Source: Pseudonocardia sulfidoxydans NBRC 16205
GTDB lineage: Bacteria; Actinomycetota; Actinomycetes; Mycobacteriales; Pseudonocardiaceae
Assembly: GCF_007989085.1 (NCBI RefSeq)
Contig: NZ_BJVJ01000004.1
Coordinates: forward strand, 62,001 to 126,000
Direction of reading: 5' to 3'
DNA: 64,000 bases
Shown here: one piece after another, positions 52,437 to 60,739 of the stretch
Numbering within the stretch: position 1 is the first letter of the stretch
Layout: each line of letters begins with the position of its first letter
Program-made: the position numbers and the translations under genes
The notes under the pieces: generated by a model
Seen by the model: the letters and a program-made list of their open reading frames with translations, nothing else
What the model was told of the DNA's origin: nothing
The model's database searches: none

Positions 52437-53278
52437 CCACCACCGGCGGCCGGGTCCTGGTCGACGACCTCCGCTGGGCCGAGTCGCCGAGGTTCCGGGA
52501 CGGGGTGGTCTGGGTGTCGGACACCCAGGGATCGAGGCTGATCGAGATCCGGCCGGAGGGCACGCGGGTCCACCAGCTCGACACCGCGGTGAACGGTACC
52601 GGGTTCCTGCCCTCCGGCGAGCTCGTCGCCGCCCGGATGCACGCCGCCCGGGTCGACCGCTTCGACGGCGAGCGGTGGGCGCCGCACGCCGACCTCACCG
52701 GGCTGGTCACCGGGAGACTCGGTGACCTGATCGTGCTGCCGGACGGCACCGTCTACGTCGACGAGGTGCACTCGCCCGACCTCCCGGGGCGGCTGCTGCG
52801 GATCGACCCCGAGGGACGCGCGTCGGTCGTCGCCGAGGACCTGATGTTCCCCAACGGGCTCGTGCTCCTCGACGACGGCGCGACCCTGCTCGTCGCCGAG
52901 ACGTTCGCGGGCAGGATCACGGCCTTCTCCGTCGACGCGGACGGCGGCGTGAGCGACCGCCGCACGTGGTTCGACCTGTGGGCCGAGCTGGGGAAGCCCT
53001 TCCGGCCCGACGGGGCGTGCGGGCTCCCGGACGGGTCGGCATGGGTCGCGGCCACGGACGGCAATGCCTTCCTCCGGCTCCGCGACGGCGTGCTCGTCGA
53101 CCGCATCGACGTCGACGGGTTCGCGATCGCCTGCTGGCCCGGCGCCGACGGCGAGCTGCTGCTCACCACCGCCACGAGCCTCGATCCCGCCGTCCCCGTG
53201 ATGGAGGCGGCCCACCAGCAGGGCACCCGGGCCCGAGCCGTCGCGGTCCGGCCCTCCACCTTCGACGACGAGGGATGA
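52433..53278 (+). CDS. SMP-30/gluconolactonase-family protein
   Basis: A 281-residue six-bladed propeller of the SMP-30 group, opening LRWAESPRFRDGVVWVSDTQGSRL (metal Glu18), with FPNGLVLLDDGATLLVAET and CGLPDGSAWVAA blocks later. These are Ca2+/Zn2+-dependent lactonases. In a ring-degradation pathway containing oxygenases it probably opens a lactone. ATGA overlaps on both sides. Confidence 0.88.
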   Translation: MTTTGGRVLVDDLRWAESPRFRDGVVWVSDTQGSRLIEIRPEGTRVHQLDTAVNGTGFLPSGELVAARMHAARVDRFDGERWAPHADLTGLVTGRLGDLIVLPDGTVYVDEVHSPDLPGRLLRIDPEGRASVVAEDLMFPNGLVLLDDGATLLVAETFAGRITAFSVDADGGVSDRRTWFDLWAELGKPFRPDGACGLPDGSAWVAATDGNAFLRLRDGVLVDRIDVDGFAIACWPGADGELLLTTATSLDPAVPVMEAAHQQGTRARAVAVRPSTFDDEG

Positions 53279-54792
53279 CAATGACCGACACGAACCGGGT
53301 CGACGTCGCCGTGATCGGCTGCGGCACCACCGGCCTCGCGCTCGCGCGGCTGCTCGAGCTCGAGGGCCTGAGCGTCGCCGTGATCGACCGCGGGCGGATG
53401 CCGATGGCCCGCCCGCGGGCGACCCATCTCGACGACGAGACGATGCGGGCTTTCCAGACCCTCGGTCTGGAGCACCTGGAGAAGTCCTTCTCGCTCGTCG
53501 GGACCTATCGTCATTACGACGCCAAATGGCGGGTGATCATGGCGATGGACATGAACCGCGGGATCACCGAGCAGGGCTGGCAGTCCGACTACATGTTTCA
53601 CCAGCCGGACTTCGAAGCGGTCCTGCGCGGCTACGCCCACGAGTACCCCGCCGCACGGACCTACTTCGGCTGGGAGGTCCGCGCGCTGGCCGAGGAGCCG
53701 GACGGTGTCCTGGTGACCCTGCAGGAGACCGCCACCTCGGTCGAGGAGCGGATCGAGGCGAGCTATGTGGTCGGCTGCGACGGCGCGAACTCGTCGGTCC
53801 GGACCCTCATGGGCTGCACCCAGATCGACCACCACGCGACGCATCGATCGTTGATCGTCGACATCGTGCCGTTCGTCGAGAAGAACCGCCTGCCGGGGCG
53901 GGACTCCTGGATCCAGGGCGCGATCCGCAACCCGCTCACGCTCGTCCCGATCGCGGAGCCGCGGCTGCGGTTCGAGCTGCTGCTGCGGGAGGACGACGAC
54001 GCACGTGAGTTCGAACGGACCGACAAGGCCTACGAGGTCGTCGCTCCGTGGTTCAAGCCCTTCGAGTACCGGCTGCTGCGCTGCGACGTCTACGAGTGGC
54101 GCTCGCTCACGGCGACCCCGTGGCGGGTCGGTCGCGTCCTGCTCGCCGGCGACGCCGCGCACACCATGCCACCCCACCTGGGCCAGGGGATGTGTTCCGG
54201 GATCCGGGACGCCACCGCGCTGGCCTGGAAGCTGGGCCGGGTCGTCCGGGGGGAGTCCGACGACGCTCTCCTGGACACCTACGAGACCGAACGCCGCCCG
54301 CACGTGACGACCTACACGACGCTCGCCGCCGAGCTGGCGAACCGGATCGAGACGCTCGAGGCGCCGGAGGAGGAGCCCCCGGTGTTCGCTGCACAGGCCC
54401 TCCGACCCCGGCTCGGCCCCGGGGTCCGGGACCAGGACGGCGAGGCGGCGGGCACCCTCAGTCCGCAGCCGAGGACCGGCGACGGGCAGCTGCTCGACGA
54501 CGTCGTCGGCTACCGCTTCGCGGTCGTCGCGGATCCCGCGGTCCTGGCCGCCACGGCACCGGAGACGACCGTGCTGCTCGACGAGCTGGGCGTCCGGACC
54601 GTGGCGGCCGACGCCGACGGGCTGCGGGACTGGCTCTCCGAGCTCGGGGCGGGCGCGGTGCTGGTGCGGCCCGACCGCTACCTGTTCGGCGCCGCGGAGG
54701 ATGCGGCCGGCCTCGACGCGCTGGTCGCCCGCCTCCGTTCCGGGCTCCGACCGGTCGAGGTCACGGCAACGGCCGGGGTGAGCGGCACATGA
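53275..54792 (+). CDS. FAD-dependent aromatic hydroxylase (MhpA/PheA-like)
   Basis: A 505-residue class A flavoprotein monooxygenase: FAD GxGxxG as VIGCGTTGLALARLL near residue 14, DG motif VGCDGANSSVR near 169, GD motif LLAGDAAHTMPPHLGQGMCSG near 293, and a C-terminal thioredoxin-like domain. This architecture matches 3-(3-hydroxyphenyl)propionate hydroxylase-like enzymes that hydroxylate phenols before extradiol cleavage. ATG 53275; ATG 53281 is an alternative. Confidence 0.93.
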   Translation: MTMTDTNRVDVAVIGCGTTGLALARLLELEGLSVAVIDRGRMPMARPRATHLDDETMRAFQTLGLEHLEKSFSLVGTYRHYDAKWRVIMAMDMNRGITEQGWQSDYMFHQPDFEAVLRGYAHEYPAARTYFGWEVRALAEEPDGVLVTLQETATSVEERIEASYVVGCDGANSSVRTLMGCTQIDHHATHRSLIVDIVPFVEKNRLPGRDSWIQGAIRNPLTLVPIAEPRLRFELLLREDDDAREFERTDKAYEVVAPWFKPFEYRLLRCDVYEWRSLTATPWRVGRVLLAGDAAHTMPPHLGQGMCSGIRDATALAWKLGRVVRGESDDALLDTYETERRPHVTTYTTLAAELANRIETLEAPEEEPPVFAAQALRPRLGPGVRDQDGEAAGTLSPQPRTGDGQLLDDVVGYRFAVVADPAVLAATAPETTVLLDELGVRTVAADADGLRDWLSELGAGAVLVRPDRYLFGAAEDAAGLDALVARLRSGLRPVEVTATAGVSGT

Positions 54793-55775
54793 GGCTGGTG
54801 ACCTACGCCGTGTCTCGGGCGGAACGACCGGCGCTGCGGGCGGGGGTTCTGCACGGCGAGCTCGTGGTCGACATCGAGCAGGCTCTCGCGGCCCACGGCC
54901 GGGCTCTTGTCGCGGACGACCCGTCGGACCTGCTGCAGGTGATCGCCGGCGGACACCCGGCCATCGAGGAGGTCCGGGCGGCGGTCGACGCGGTCGCCCG
55001 GGCCGGGGAGACCGGGCGGCCCGGAGCCGAACGGCTCCATGAACTCGGCTCCGTCCCGCTCGTCGCGCCCCTGCCCCGCCCGAACAGCCTGCGGGACTAC
55101 CTCGTCATCGAGGAGCACATGCGCGGGGTGGTGGCCGCCGGTGTGATCAAGGAGGTGCCCGAGGAGTGGTTCTCGGTCCCGGCGCACTACAAGGGCAACG
55201 TCGACGAGATCTACGGGCCGGAGGACACCGTCCCGTGGCCCGCCTACACCGACAAGCTGGACTACGAGCTGGAGATCTGCGCGGTGATCGGTGCCCCCGG
55301 CCGCCGGATCCGTGCCGCCGACGCCGGGCGGCACATCGTCGGCTACACCCTCTACAACGACTGGAGCGCCCGCGACATCCAGGCACGCGAGATGAGCATC
55401 GGGAACGGGCCCGGCGTCAGCAAGGACTTCGCCAGCTCGATCGGCCCGTGCATCGCCACCCCGGACGAGTTCGACCCCGCCACCGCGCACCTGCAGGCGC
55501 GGATCGACGGTGAGGTCTGGTCCGCGGGGACGATCGGCACGATGCAGTTCTCGTTCCCCGAGCTCGTCGAGTGGACCAGCCAGGAGCAGACGCTGCGCCC
55601 GGGAGACCTGCTGGGCAGCGGCACGATCGGCAAGGGCTGCGGGGTGGAGATCGACCGGTGGCTCACCCAGGGCTGCGTGGTCGAGCTCGAGGCGGAGGGC
55701 ATCGGGGTGCTGCGCAACCGCGTCGGCCACAAGGGACAGGGACCGGCCCGAGCGGTCGCGCTCCCGGAACGGTGA
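54789..55775 (+). CDS. Fumarylacetoacetate-hydrolase-family protein 2
   Basis: A 328-residue FAH-fold enzyme distinct from the first: NSLRDYLVIEEHMRG, YKGNVDEIYGPEDTVPWPAYTDKLDYELEICAVIG (metal Glu residues), GYTLYNDWSARDIQAREM, and LGSGTIGKGCGVE. Larger members with this N-terminal domain include fumarylacetoacetate hydrolase itself. It may hydrolyse the C-C bond of the ring-cleavage product while protein 1 acts on a later acid. ATG overlaps the hydroxylase stop. Confidence 0.92.
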   Translation: MRLVTYAVSRAERPALRAGVLHGELVVDIEQALAAHGRALVADDPSDLLQVIAGGHPAIEEVRAAVDAVARAGETGRPGAERLHELGSVPLVAPLPRPNSLRDYLVIEEHMRGVVAAGVIKEVPEEWFSVPAHYKGNVDEIYGPEDTVPWPAYTDKLDYELEICAVIGAPGRRIRAADAGRHIVGYTLYNDWSARDIQAREMSIGNGPGVSKDFASSIGPCIATPDEFDPATAHLQARIDGEVWSAGTIGTMQFSFPELVEWTSQEQTLRPGDLLGSGTIGKGCGVEIDRWLTQGCVVELEAEGIGVLRNRVGHKGQGPARAVALPER

Positions 55776-55782
55776 GGAACCG

Positions 55783-56577
55783 ATGAGCTACGACGACTAC
55801 ACCTTCCTCAAGGTCGAACCCGGCAAGGACCGGGTGCTGCGGATCACGATGAACCGGCCCGAGAAGCTCAACGCGTCCGGCGAGATCGGGCACGGTGAGC
55901 AGGGCCGCATCTGGCGCGAGTTCGACGCGGACCCCGACATGAACGTCGCCCTCATCACCGGTGCCGGGCGGGCGTTCAGTGCCGGTGGCGATCTCGAGGC
56001 CGGGAACGGCCCGCTCGCCACCGACATGCGCGACGGGCGGGCCCTGGTGCGCAACATGATCGCGTGCCGGAAACCGATCGTTTCGGCGATCAACGGATTC
56101 GCGGTCGGTGGGGGGCTGGCCATCGCGTTGCTCGCCGACATCAGCATCGCCAGCGAGAAGGCGGTGCTGATGGACGGCCATCTCAAGATCGGCCTGGCCG
56201 CCGGAGACCATGCCGCGCTCGTGTGGCCGCTGGCCATCGGCATGGCCCGCGCCAAGTACCACCTGCTGATGTGCGACCGGATCAGCGGGCGGGAGGCGGC
56301 GGAGATGGGCCTGGTCGCTCGGTGTGTGCCGCACGAGGACCTCCTACCCACCGCCGAGGAGATCGCGGTGCAGCTCGCGGCCGGTCCGCAGTTCGCCATC
56401 CAGGGCACGAAGGCGGCGCTCAACGACTGGTACCTGCACAACATCGGCATCTTCGAGCACTCGCTGTACGTGGAGGCGCTCAGCGCGACCCTGCCGGATG
56501 CCGAGGCCGGACGCGAGGCGTTCCGCGCGGGGAGCACACCGGAGTTCCCCGGTGCCGCGCACGCCGACGCGTACTAG
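55783..56577 (+). CDS. Enoyl-CoA hydratase/isomerase family protein
   Basis: A 264-residue crotonase. Oxyanion-hole segments are TGAGRAFSAGGDLEAG and INGFAVGGGLAIALLADISIAS. The two catalytic Glu of true hydratases are not evident (GLAAGDHAALVWPLAIG at the first position), so it may be an isomerase, hydrolase or C-C lyase in the crotonase family. TGAGGAACCG precedes the ATG. It follows the FAH gene by 7 nt. Confidence 0.88.
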   Translation: MSYDDYTFLKVEPGKDRVLRITMNRPEKLNASGEIGHGEQGRIWREFDADPDMNVALITGAGRAFSAGGDLEAGNGPLATDMRDGRALVRNMIACRKPIVSAINGFAVGGGLAIALLADISIASEKAVLMDGHLKIGLAAGDHAALVWPLAIGMARAKYHLLMCDRISGREAAEMGLVARCVPHEDLLPTAEEIAVQLAAGPQFAIQGTKAALNDWYLHNIGIFEHSLYVEALSATLPDAEAGREAFRAGSTPEFPGAAHADAY

Positions 56578-56580
56578 CCG

Positions 56581-57375
56581 GTGACCGTGCACGGCACCGT
56601 CGTCGTCACGGGGGCGGCCGGCGGGATCGGGAGTGCCACGTGCCGCCTGCTGGCGGCACGCGGCGTCCCGGTCGCCGCGGTCGATCTGCCGGACGGCGAC
56701 GGGGTGTCCCTGGCGGAGCCGATGGCCCGGGCGGTCCGGGAGCGTGGAGGTACGGCGGTCGCAGTGTCCGCGGACCTCCGCGACCCGACAGCGCTCGACG
56801 CGGCGACGGCTGCCGTCGTCGAGCGGCTGGGGCCAGTCGGCGGGGTGTTCGCCAACGCGGGCGTGCTCCGCGCGGGCGGGGCCGCCTCACCGTCGGACGA
56901 AGGCTGGCAGGAGTCGTTCGACGTCAACGTCACCGGAGCGTGGAACGTCGTCAGGGCGGCGCTGCCGCACTTCCGACCCGACGGTGGCGGCATCGTCCTG
57001 ACCAGCTCGATCGCCGGCGCGAAGGGCATGAGCGGGTTCGCCGGGTACGTCGCGAGCAAGCACGCGGTCGTCGGTCTGATGCGGGCGTTGGCCCACGAGC
57101 TGGGGCCGCGGTCGATCAGGGTCAACACCGTCCATCCGACGGCCGTCGACACACCGATGGTCAACAACGAGGACCACGCGCAGCGCTGGACCGGCCTGCG
57201 TGGACCCGAGGGGCTGGCCGCGCTCCGAGACGTCTACCGGGCGCGGCACCTGCTCCCCGTCCCCTGGCTGGACCCGTCGGACGTCGCCCACGCCGTGGCC
57301 TGGCTGCTGTCCGCGGAGGCGCGCTACGTCACCGGCGTGACGCTCCCCGTCGACGCGGGGGCGCTCGCCCGCTGA
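56581..57375 (+). CDS. SDR-family oxidoreductase, last gene of the 12-gene operon
   Basis: A 264-residue classical SDR: TGAAGGIG (10-17), NAGVLRAGG, TSSIAGAKG, YVASK, and HPTAVDTPMV followed by NNEDHAQRW. The HPT(A/G)V(D/N)TPM...N and ARYVTGVTLPVDAG segments resemble mycofactocin-associated carveol-dehydrogenase-type SDRs, whose NAD stays bound, though the usual N-terminal insert is short here. It probably oxidises a secondary alcohol. GTG start 3 nt after the crotonase stop. Confidence 0.9.
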   Translation: MTVHGTVVVTGAAGGIGSATCRLLAARGVPVAAVDLPDGDGVSLAEPMARAVRERGGTAVAVSADLRDPTALDAATAAVVERLGPVGGVFANAGVLRAGGAASPSDEGWQESFDVNVTGAWNVVRAALPHFRPDGGGIVLTSSIAGAKGMSGFAGYVASKHAVVGLMRALAHELGPRSIRVNTVHPTAVDTPMVNNEDHAQRWTGLRGPEGLAALRDVYRARHLLPVPWLDPSDVAHAVAWLLSAEARYVTGVTLPVDAGALAR

Positions 57376-57378
57376 GCA

Positions 57379-57411
57379 GGCGCCGTCCCCGGGATCATCG
57401 GGGACGGCGCC
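57379..57411. terminator. Bidirectional terminator between SDR and PucR-type gene
   Basis: A perfect 13-bp stem (GGCGCCGTCCCCG, 57379-57391, with 57399-57411) and 7-nt loop. The TGA of the PucR-type regulator (57397-57395) lies in the loop, so the two convergent genes end within one hairpin. Confidence 0.85.
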
Positions 57412-59068
57412 GCTCCGGCATGGCACGGACCAGGTCGGAGAGGCGGAACGCGAGGGCGATCTCGAACCGGGTCTCCCAGTGCTGCAGGGGACGGCCGAGC
57501 AGCTCGGCGATGCGTCCGAGCCGGTACTTCACCGTGCTGACGTGGACATGGCAGCGCGCGGCGATGCGCTCGTGGTTGCCGTCCTCCTCGATGAACGCAC
57601 GCAGGGTCGTCAGCAGCCGCGCCCCACCGCGCTCCTCGTGGGCCGCGACCGCACCGAGCACCTCGTCGACGAACTCGCTCGCCGCGCCCAGATCCTGCAT
57701 GTCGACCATGAACCGCAGAGGGCCGAGCGTGTGCCCGTGGACCACGTGCGAGCCCTCGGTCTCCGCGAGCCGCGCCAACCGGCAGCATGCACTCGCCTCC
57801 CGCATCGCCGCGGCGATCGTCGGCCTTCCGCCGCTGGTCCCGATCCACACGACCTCACCGCAGGCGCGGTCCAGGAGCGCCTCGACGAACCGGGCAGGTT
57901 CGTGGCCCTCGCCGACGAGCGCGACCACGGCACGGTCACCCCGCTGTCCACTCAGGACCGTCTTGCGGTCGACGCCCGAGGCGGGCGAGTCGAGGACCCG
58001 GCGGACGAGGGTGCGGAGACCGGGCAGGCCCAGCGCGGGTGCGTCGATCACGACGAGGGTGCACTCCAGGGCCAGGTCGATGCCGTGCCGCGCGGCGCGT
58101 GCGACCAGGTCGGGCGAGCGAACGTCCTCGGCCTCCAGCAGCTGCTCGAGCAGCTCGCCCCGCAGCCGCCACTCCACCGCCCGGGCAGCCTCGTGCTTCA
58201 TCAGTTCCAACGCGAGCACCGTCGCCCCGTGCGACAGGGCGTTCTCCTCGAGCTCTCCCAACGGCTCGCCGAACACCGAGATCGTGCCGAGGTCGGTGCC
58301 GTCGCGACGGACCGGGACCGTCGCGACGGGCTGTGGTTCGGTCCCCTGTGGGTCGGTCTCCTGAGGGTCCTCGCTGTGGATCTCGAAGGGCTCCACCACG
58401 TGCTGTTCCAGCACCAGCCGGCGACCGGTCAGGCCGCCGAGTGTCGCCAGGACCCGCTCGAGACCGAGATCGGCCACCGCCGCCGCCCCGAGCACGCGGT
58501 GGATCTCGAATGTCGCCTGGAGGGTCCGGGTCTTCTCCAGCAGGCCCTGGTAGAGCTTGCCGTTCCCGATCGCGATCGACGCCTGCGCAGCCAGCGCGCT
58601 GACCACGGAGACCTCGGTGGGTGAGAAGTCGGTTCGGGTGCGGTTCCCGACGTAGAGCACCCCGATCGCCTCCCCGCCGCGGAGCAGCGGGGCGCAGACC
58701 ACCGACGCGACTCCCTCCCTGAGCATCGCGTCGCGGACCAGGCCGGGGGCGGCCCACGTCTCGTAGTCCGCCACCACGACCGGGCCTCCCGTCGCGAGGG
58801 CGGCCCCACCCAGGCCTTCACCGTGCACGACCTGCATCTCGGCGAACCCGGGCGTCGTCACCCCGTGGCTGACGGCGACCCGCATCGAGCGGGCCGCCTC
58901 GTCGTAGAGCGAGAGCCAGGCGATGTGCGTACCGAGCAGCCGAGCCGCGTTCTCCGTGGCGAGCCGCAGCACCCGGGGCAGGTCGACCTCCTCGGCCTGC
59001 AGCTCGGCCCCCAGATCGACGAGCGCGCTCAGTACCTCGAGCGGGAGGTCGCGCGGGGTGGTCGGCAC
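57395..59068 (-). CDS. GAF-domain PucR-type transcriptional activator
   Basis: A 557-residue regulator: N-terminal GAF domain (about residues 15-165, ENAARLLGTHIAWLSLYDEAARSMRVAVSHG through QASIAIGNGKLY), a central region, and a C-terminal PucR/CdaR helix-turn-helix (TTLRAFIEEDGNHERIAARCHVHVSTVKYRLGRIAELLG). GAF-PucR proteins activate catabolic genes in response to small ligands. GTG 59068 is chosen because longer starts would overlap the divergent synthetase promoter. It converges on the 12-gene operon and is divergent from the acyl-CoA synthetase. Confidence 0.9.
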   Translation of the reverse strand: MPTTPRDLPLEVLSALVDLGAELQAEEVDLPRVLRLATENAARLLGTHIAWLSLYDEAARSMRVAVSHGVTTPGFAEMQVVHGEGLGGAALATGGPVVVADYETWAAPGLVRDAMLREGVASVVCAPLLRGGEAIGVLYVGNRTRTDFSPTEVSVVSALAAQASIAIGNGKLYQGLLEKTRTLQATFEIHRVLGAAAVADLGLERVLATLGGLTGRRLVLEQHVVEPFEIHSEDPQETDPQGTEPQPVATVPVRRDGTDLGTISVFGEPLGELEENALSHGATVLALELMKHEAARAVEWRLRGELLEQLLEAEDVRSPDLVARAARHGIDLALECTLVVIDAPALGLPGLRTLVRRVLDSPASGVDRKTVLSGQRGDRAVVALVGEGHEPARFVEALLDRACGEVVWIGTSGGRPTIAAAMREASACCRLARLAETEGSHVVHGHTLGPLRFMVDMQDLGAASEFVDEVLGAVAAHEERGGARLLTTLRAFIEEDGNHERIAARCHVHVSTVKYRLGRIAELLGRPLQHWETRFEIALAFRLSDLVRAMPERRRPR

Positions 59069-59082
59069 ACCGCCAGTATCGG

Positions 59083-59124
59083 TTGGTCTGTAGCAGACGA
59101 GCAAGGTGTCGTTCTTTGGTCTGT
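59083..59124. promoter_or_regulatory. Direct and inverted repeats in the PucR/synthetase intergenic region
   Basis: TTGGTCTGT occurs twice, 33 bp apart start to start (59083-59091 and 59116-59124), about three helical turns. The first copy also forms a dyad GTCTG-TAG-CAGAC (59086-59098). This is a likely binding region of the GAF/PucR regulator between the two divergent genes. Confidence 0.55.
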
Positions 59125-59168
59125 CGACGACATGGCCCCGGCGTCGAGTCGGTCCTGATACTGCGTCG

Positions 59169-60713
59169 GTGGAACGACTGACGGACTGGACCACCCTGGC
59201 CCGGCGATGGGAACAGGCAGTCGCCGCCGTGCCGGACGCGAGCTTCCTCGAGTTCGTCCCCTCGGAGGGGGAGGGATCGGCGTGGACCTACGCCGAGTTC
59301 GACGCCGTCGTCGACGAGACCGGTCGAGCGCTCGGCGCGTACGGCGTGCGACCGGGCGACACGGTTCAACTCGTCCTGCCGAACCACCCGGCGTTCGTGG
59401 CGACCCTCCTCGCCGCGGCGCGCGGAGGCTGGACGGTGGTCCCGTGCGATCCGCGCAGTACACCGGCCGAGCTGGCTCGGCAGGCCGCTCGGACGGGCGC
59501 CGTCGTCGCGGTCTGTGGCGCGGCCCAGGCGGCCGCGTACCGTGCGTCCGGGACGGTCCTGCCCCTCGTCCCGGTCGCGCCGCAGGACGCGGGAGTCCCC
59601 GCTGCGCCGGGCCCGGCGGGACCAGGACACGCACCGGCCGACCCCACGTTCCCGCTGTCGCTGATGTTCACCTCCGGTACCACCTCGGCGCCCAAGATGG
59701 TCGAGGTGACTCAGGCGAACTACGCCTTCGCCGGGGACGTCATGGCCGCGGCGGCGGGTCTCCGCCCCGGTTCGCGCTTCCTCGTGGTGCTGCCGCTGTT
59801 CCACGCGAACGCGCAGTACTACTCGGTGTCCGCGTCGATCTCCGTCGGTGCCACCGTCGTTCTGGCAGAACGGTTCTCGGCGTCCCGGTTCCTGACGCAG
59901 GCCGAACGGGTCCGCGCCACCCACGCCTCGTTGTTCGCCGCCCCGATCAGGATGATCCTGGCGCGCGCCGAGCCCGTCGCGCTGACCCGGCCGATGGAGA
60001 ACGTGTGGTTCTCCCAGAACCTCACCGCCGACGAGTACGGACGGTTCGCCGCGCTGGTCGGCTGCCGCCCACGCCAGATCTACGGCATGACCGAGACCGC
60101 GCCCGCCGTCCTCATGAGCCGACGCCTCAACCTCGCGCCGACGACCATCGGTAGCGCCACGCCGGGCTGTCACGTCCGCCTCCGCGACCCCGACGCCGAC
60201 GCGCCGCCCGCCCCCGGCGGGACGGGCAGGATCCAGGTCGGCGGGTTCCCGGGGCTCTCGCTGTTCCGCGCCTACCGCGACGACCCGATCGCCACCGCGT
60301 CGACCTTCACAGAGGTCGGTCCGGACGGGTTCACCTGGATGGACACCGGTGACCTGGGCCGGCTCACCGACGACGGCGAGGTCGAGTTCATCGGCCGCGG
60401 CGGGGACCTGCTGAAGGTCGCGGGGGAGAACGTCTCGGTCGTCGCGATCGAGGCGGCCCTGGTCGAGCACCCCGACGTGCTCGACGCCGCGGTCGTCGGC
60501 ATGCCGGATCCGGTCCGCGACGAGGTCGCCGTCGCATTCGTCGTCCCGACCGCCGACGCACCGTCGACCCTGGCCCACGACCTCGGGCTGTGGTGCGCGG
60601 AGCACCTGTCCGGACCTCGTCTCCCACGGGAGATCCACGTCGTCGAGGAGCTCCCGCGCACCGCGGTGGGCAAGATCCAACGGTTCCGGCTGGTCGAACG
60701 CTCCACCGGCTGA
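59169..60713 (+). CDS. Acyl-CoA synthetase (AMP-binding family)
   Basis: A 514-residue ANL-superfamily ligase with LMFTSGTTSAPKMVEVTQANY (P-loop, serine and alanine in place of the usual Gly-x), YGMTETAP, MDTGDLGRLTDDGEVEFIGRGGDLLKVAGENVS and the C-terminal catalytic lysine in TAVGKIQR. It activates a carboxylic acid to its CoA thioester through the acyl-adenylate. GTG 59169 is preferred; an upstream in-frame ATG (59106) would cut through the regulator repeats. Probably feeds the crotonase and SDR steps. Confidence 0.9.
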   Translation: MERLTDWTTLARRWEQAVAAVPDASFLEFVPSEGEGSAWTYAEFDAVVDETGRALGAYGVRPGDTVQLVLPNHPAFVATLLAAARGGWTVVPCDPRSTPAELARQAARTGAVVAVCGAAQAAAYRASGTVLPLVPVAPQDAGVPAAPGPAGPGHAPADPTFPLSLMFTSGTTSAPKMVEVTQANYAFAGDVMAAAAGLRPGSRFLVVLPLFHANAQYYSVSASISVGATVVLAERFSASRFLTQAERVRATHASLFAAPIRMILARAEPVALTRPMENVWFSQNLTADEYGRFAALVGCRPRQIYGMTETAPAVLMSRRLNLAPTTIGSATPGCHVRLRDPDADAPPAPGGTGRIQVGGFPGLSLFRAYRDDPIATASTFTEVGPDGFTWMDTGDLGRLTDDGEVEFIGRGGDLLKVAGENVSVVAIEAALVEHPDVLDAAVVGMPDPVRDEVAVAFVVPTADAPSTLAHDLGLWCAEHLSGPRLPREIHVVEELPRTAVGKIQRFRLVERSTG

Positions 60714-60739
60714 ACCGACCGTTCTCAAAGGAGAGAGCC

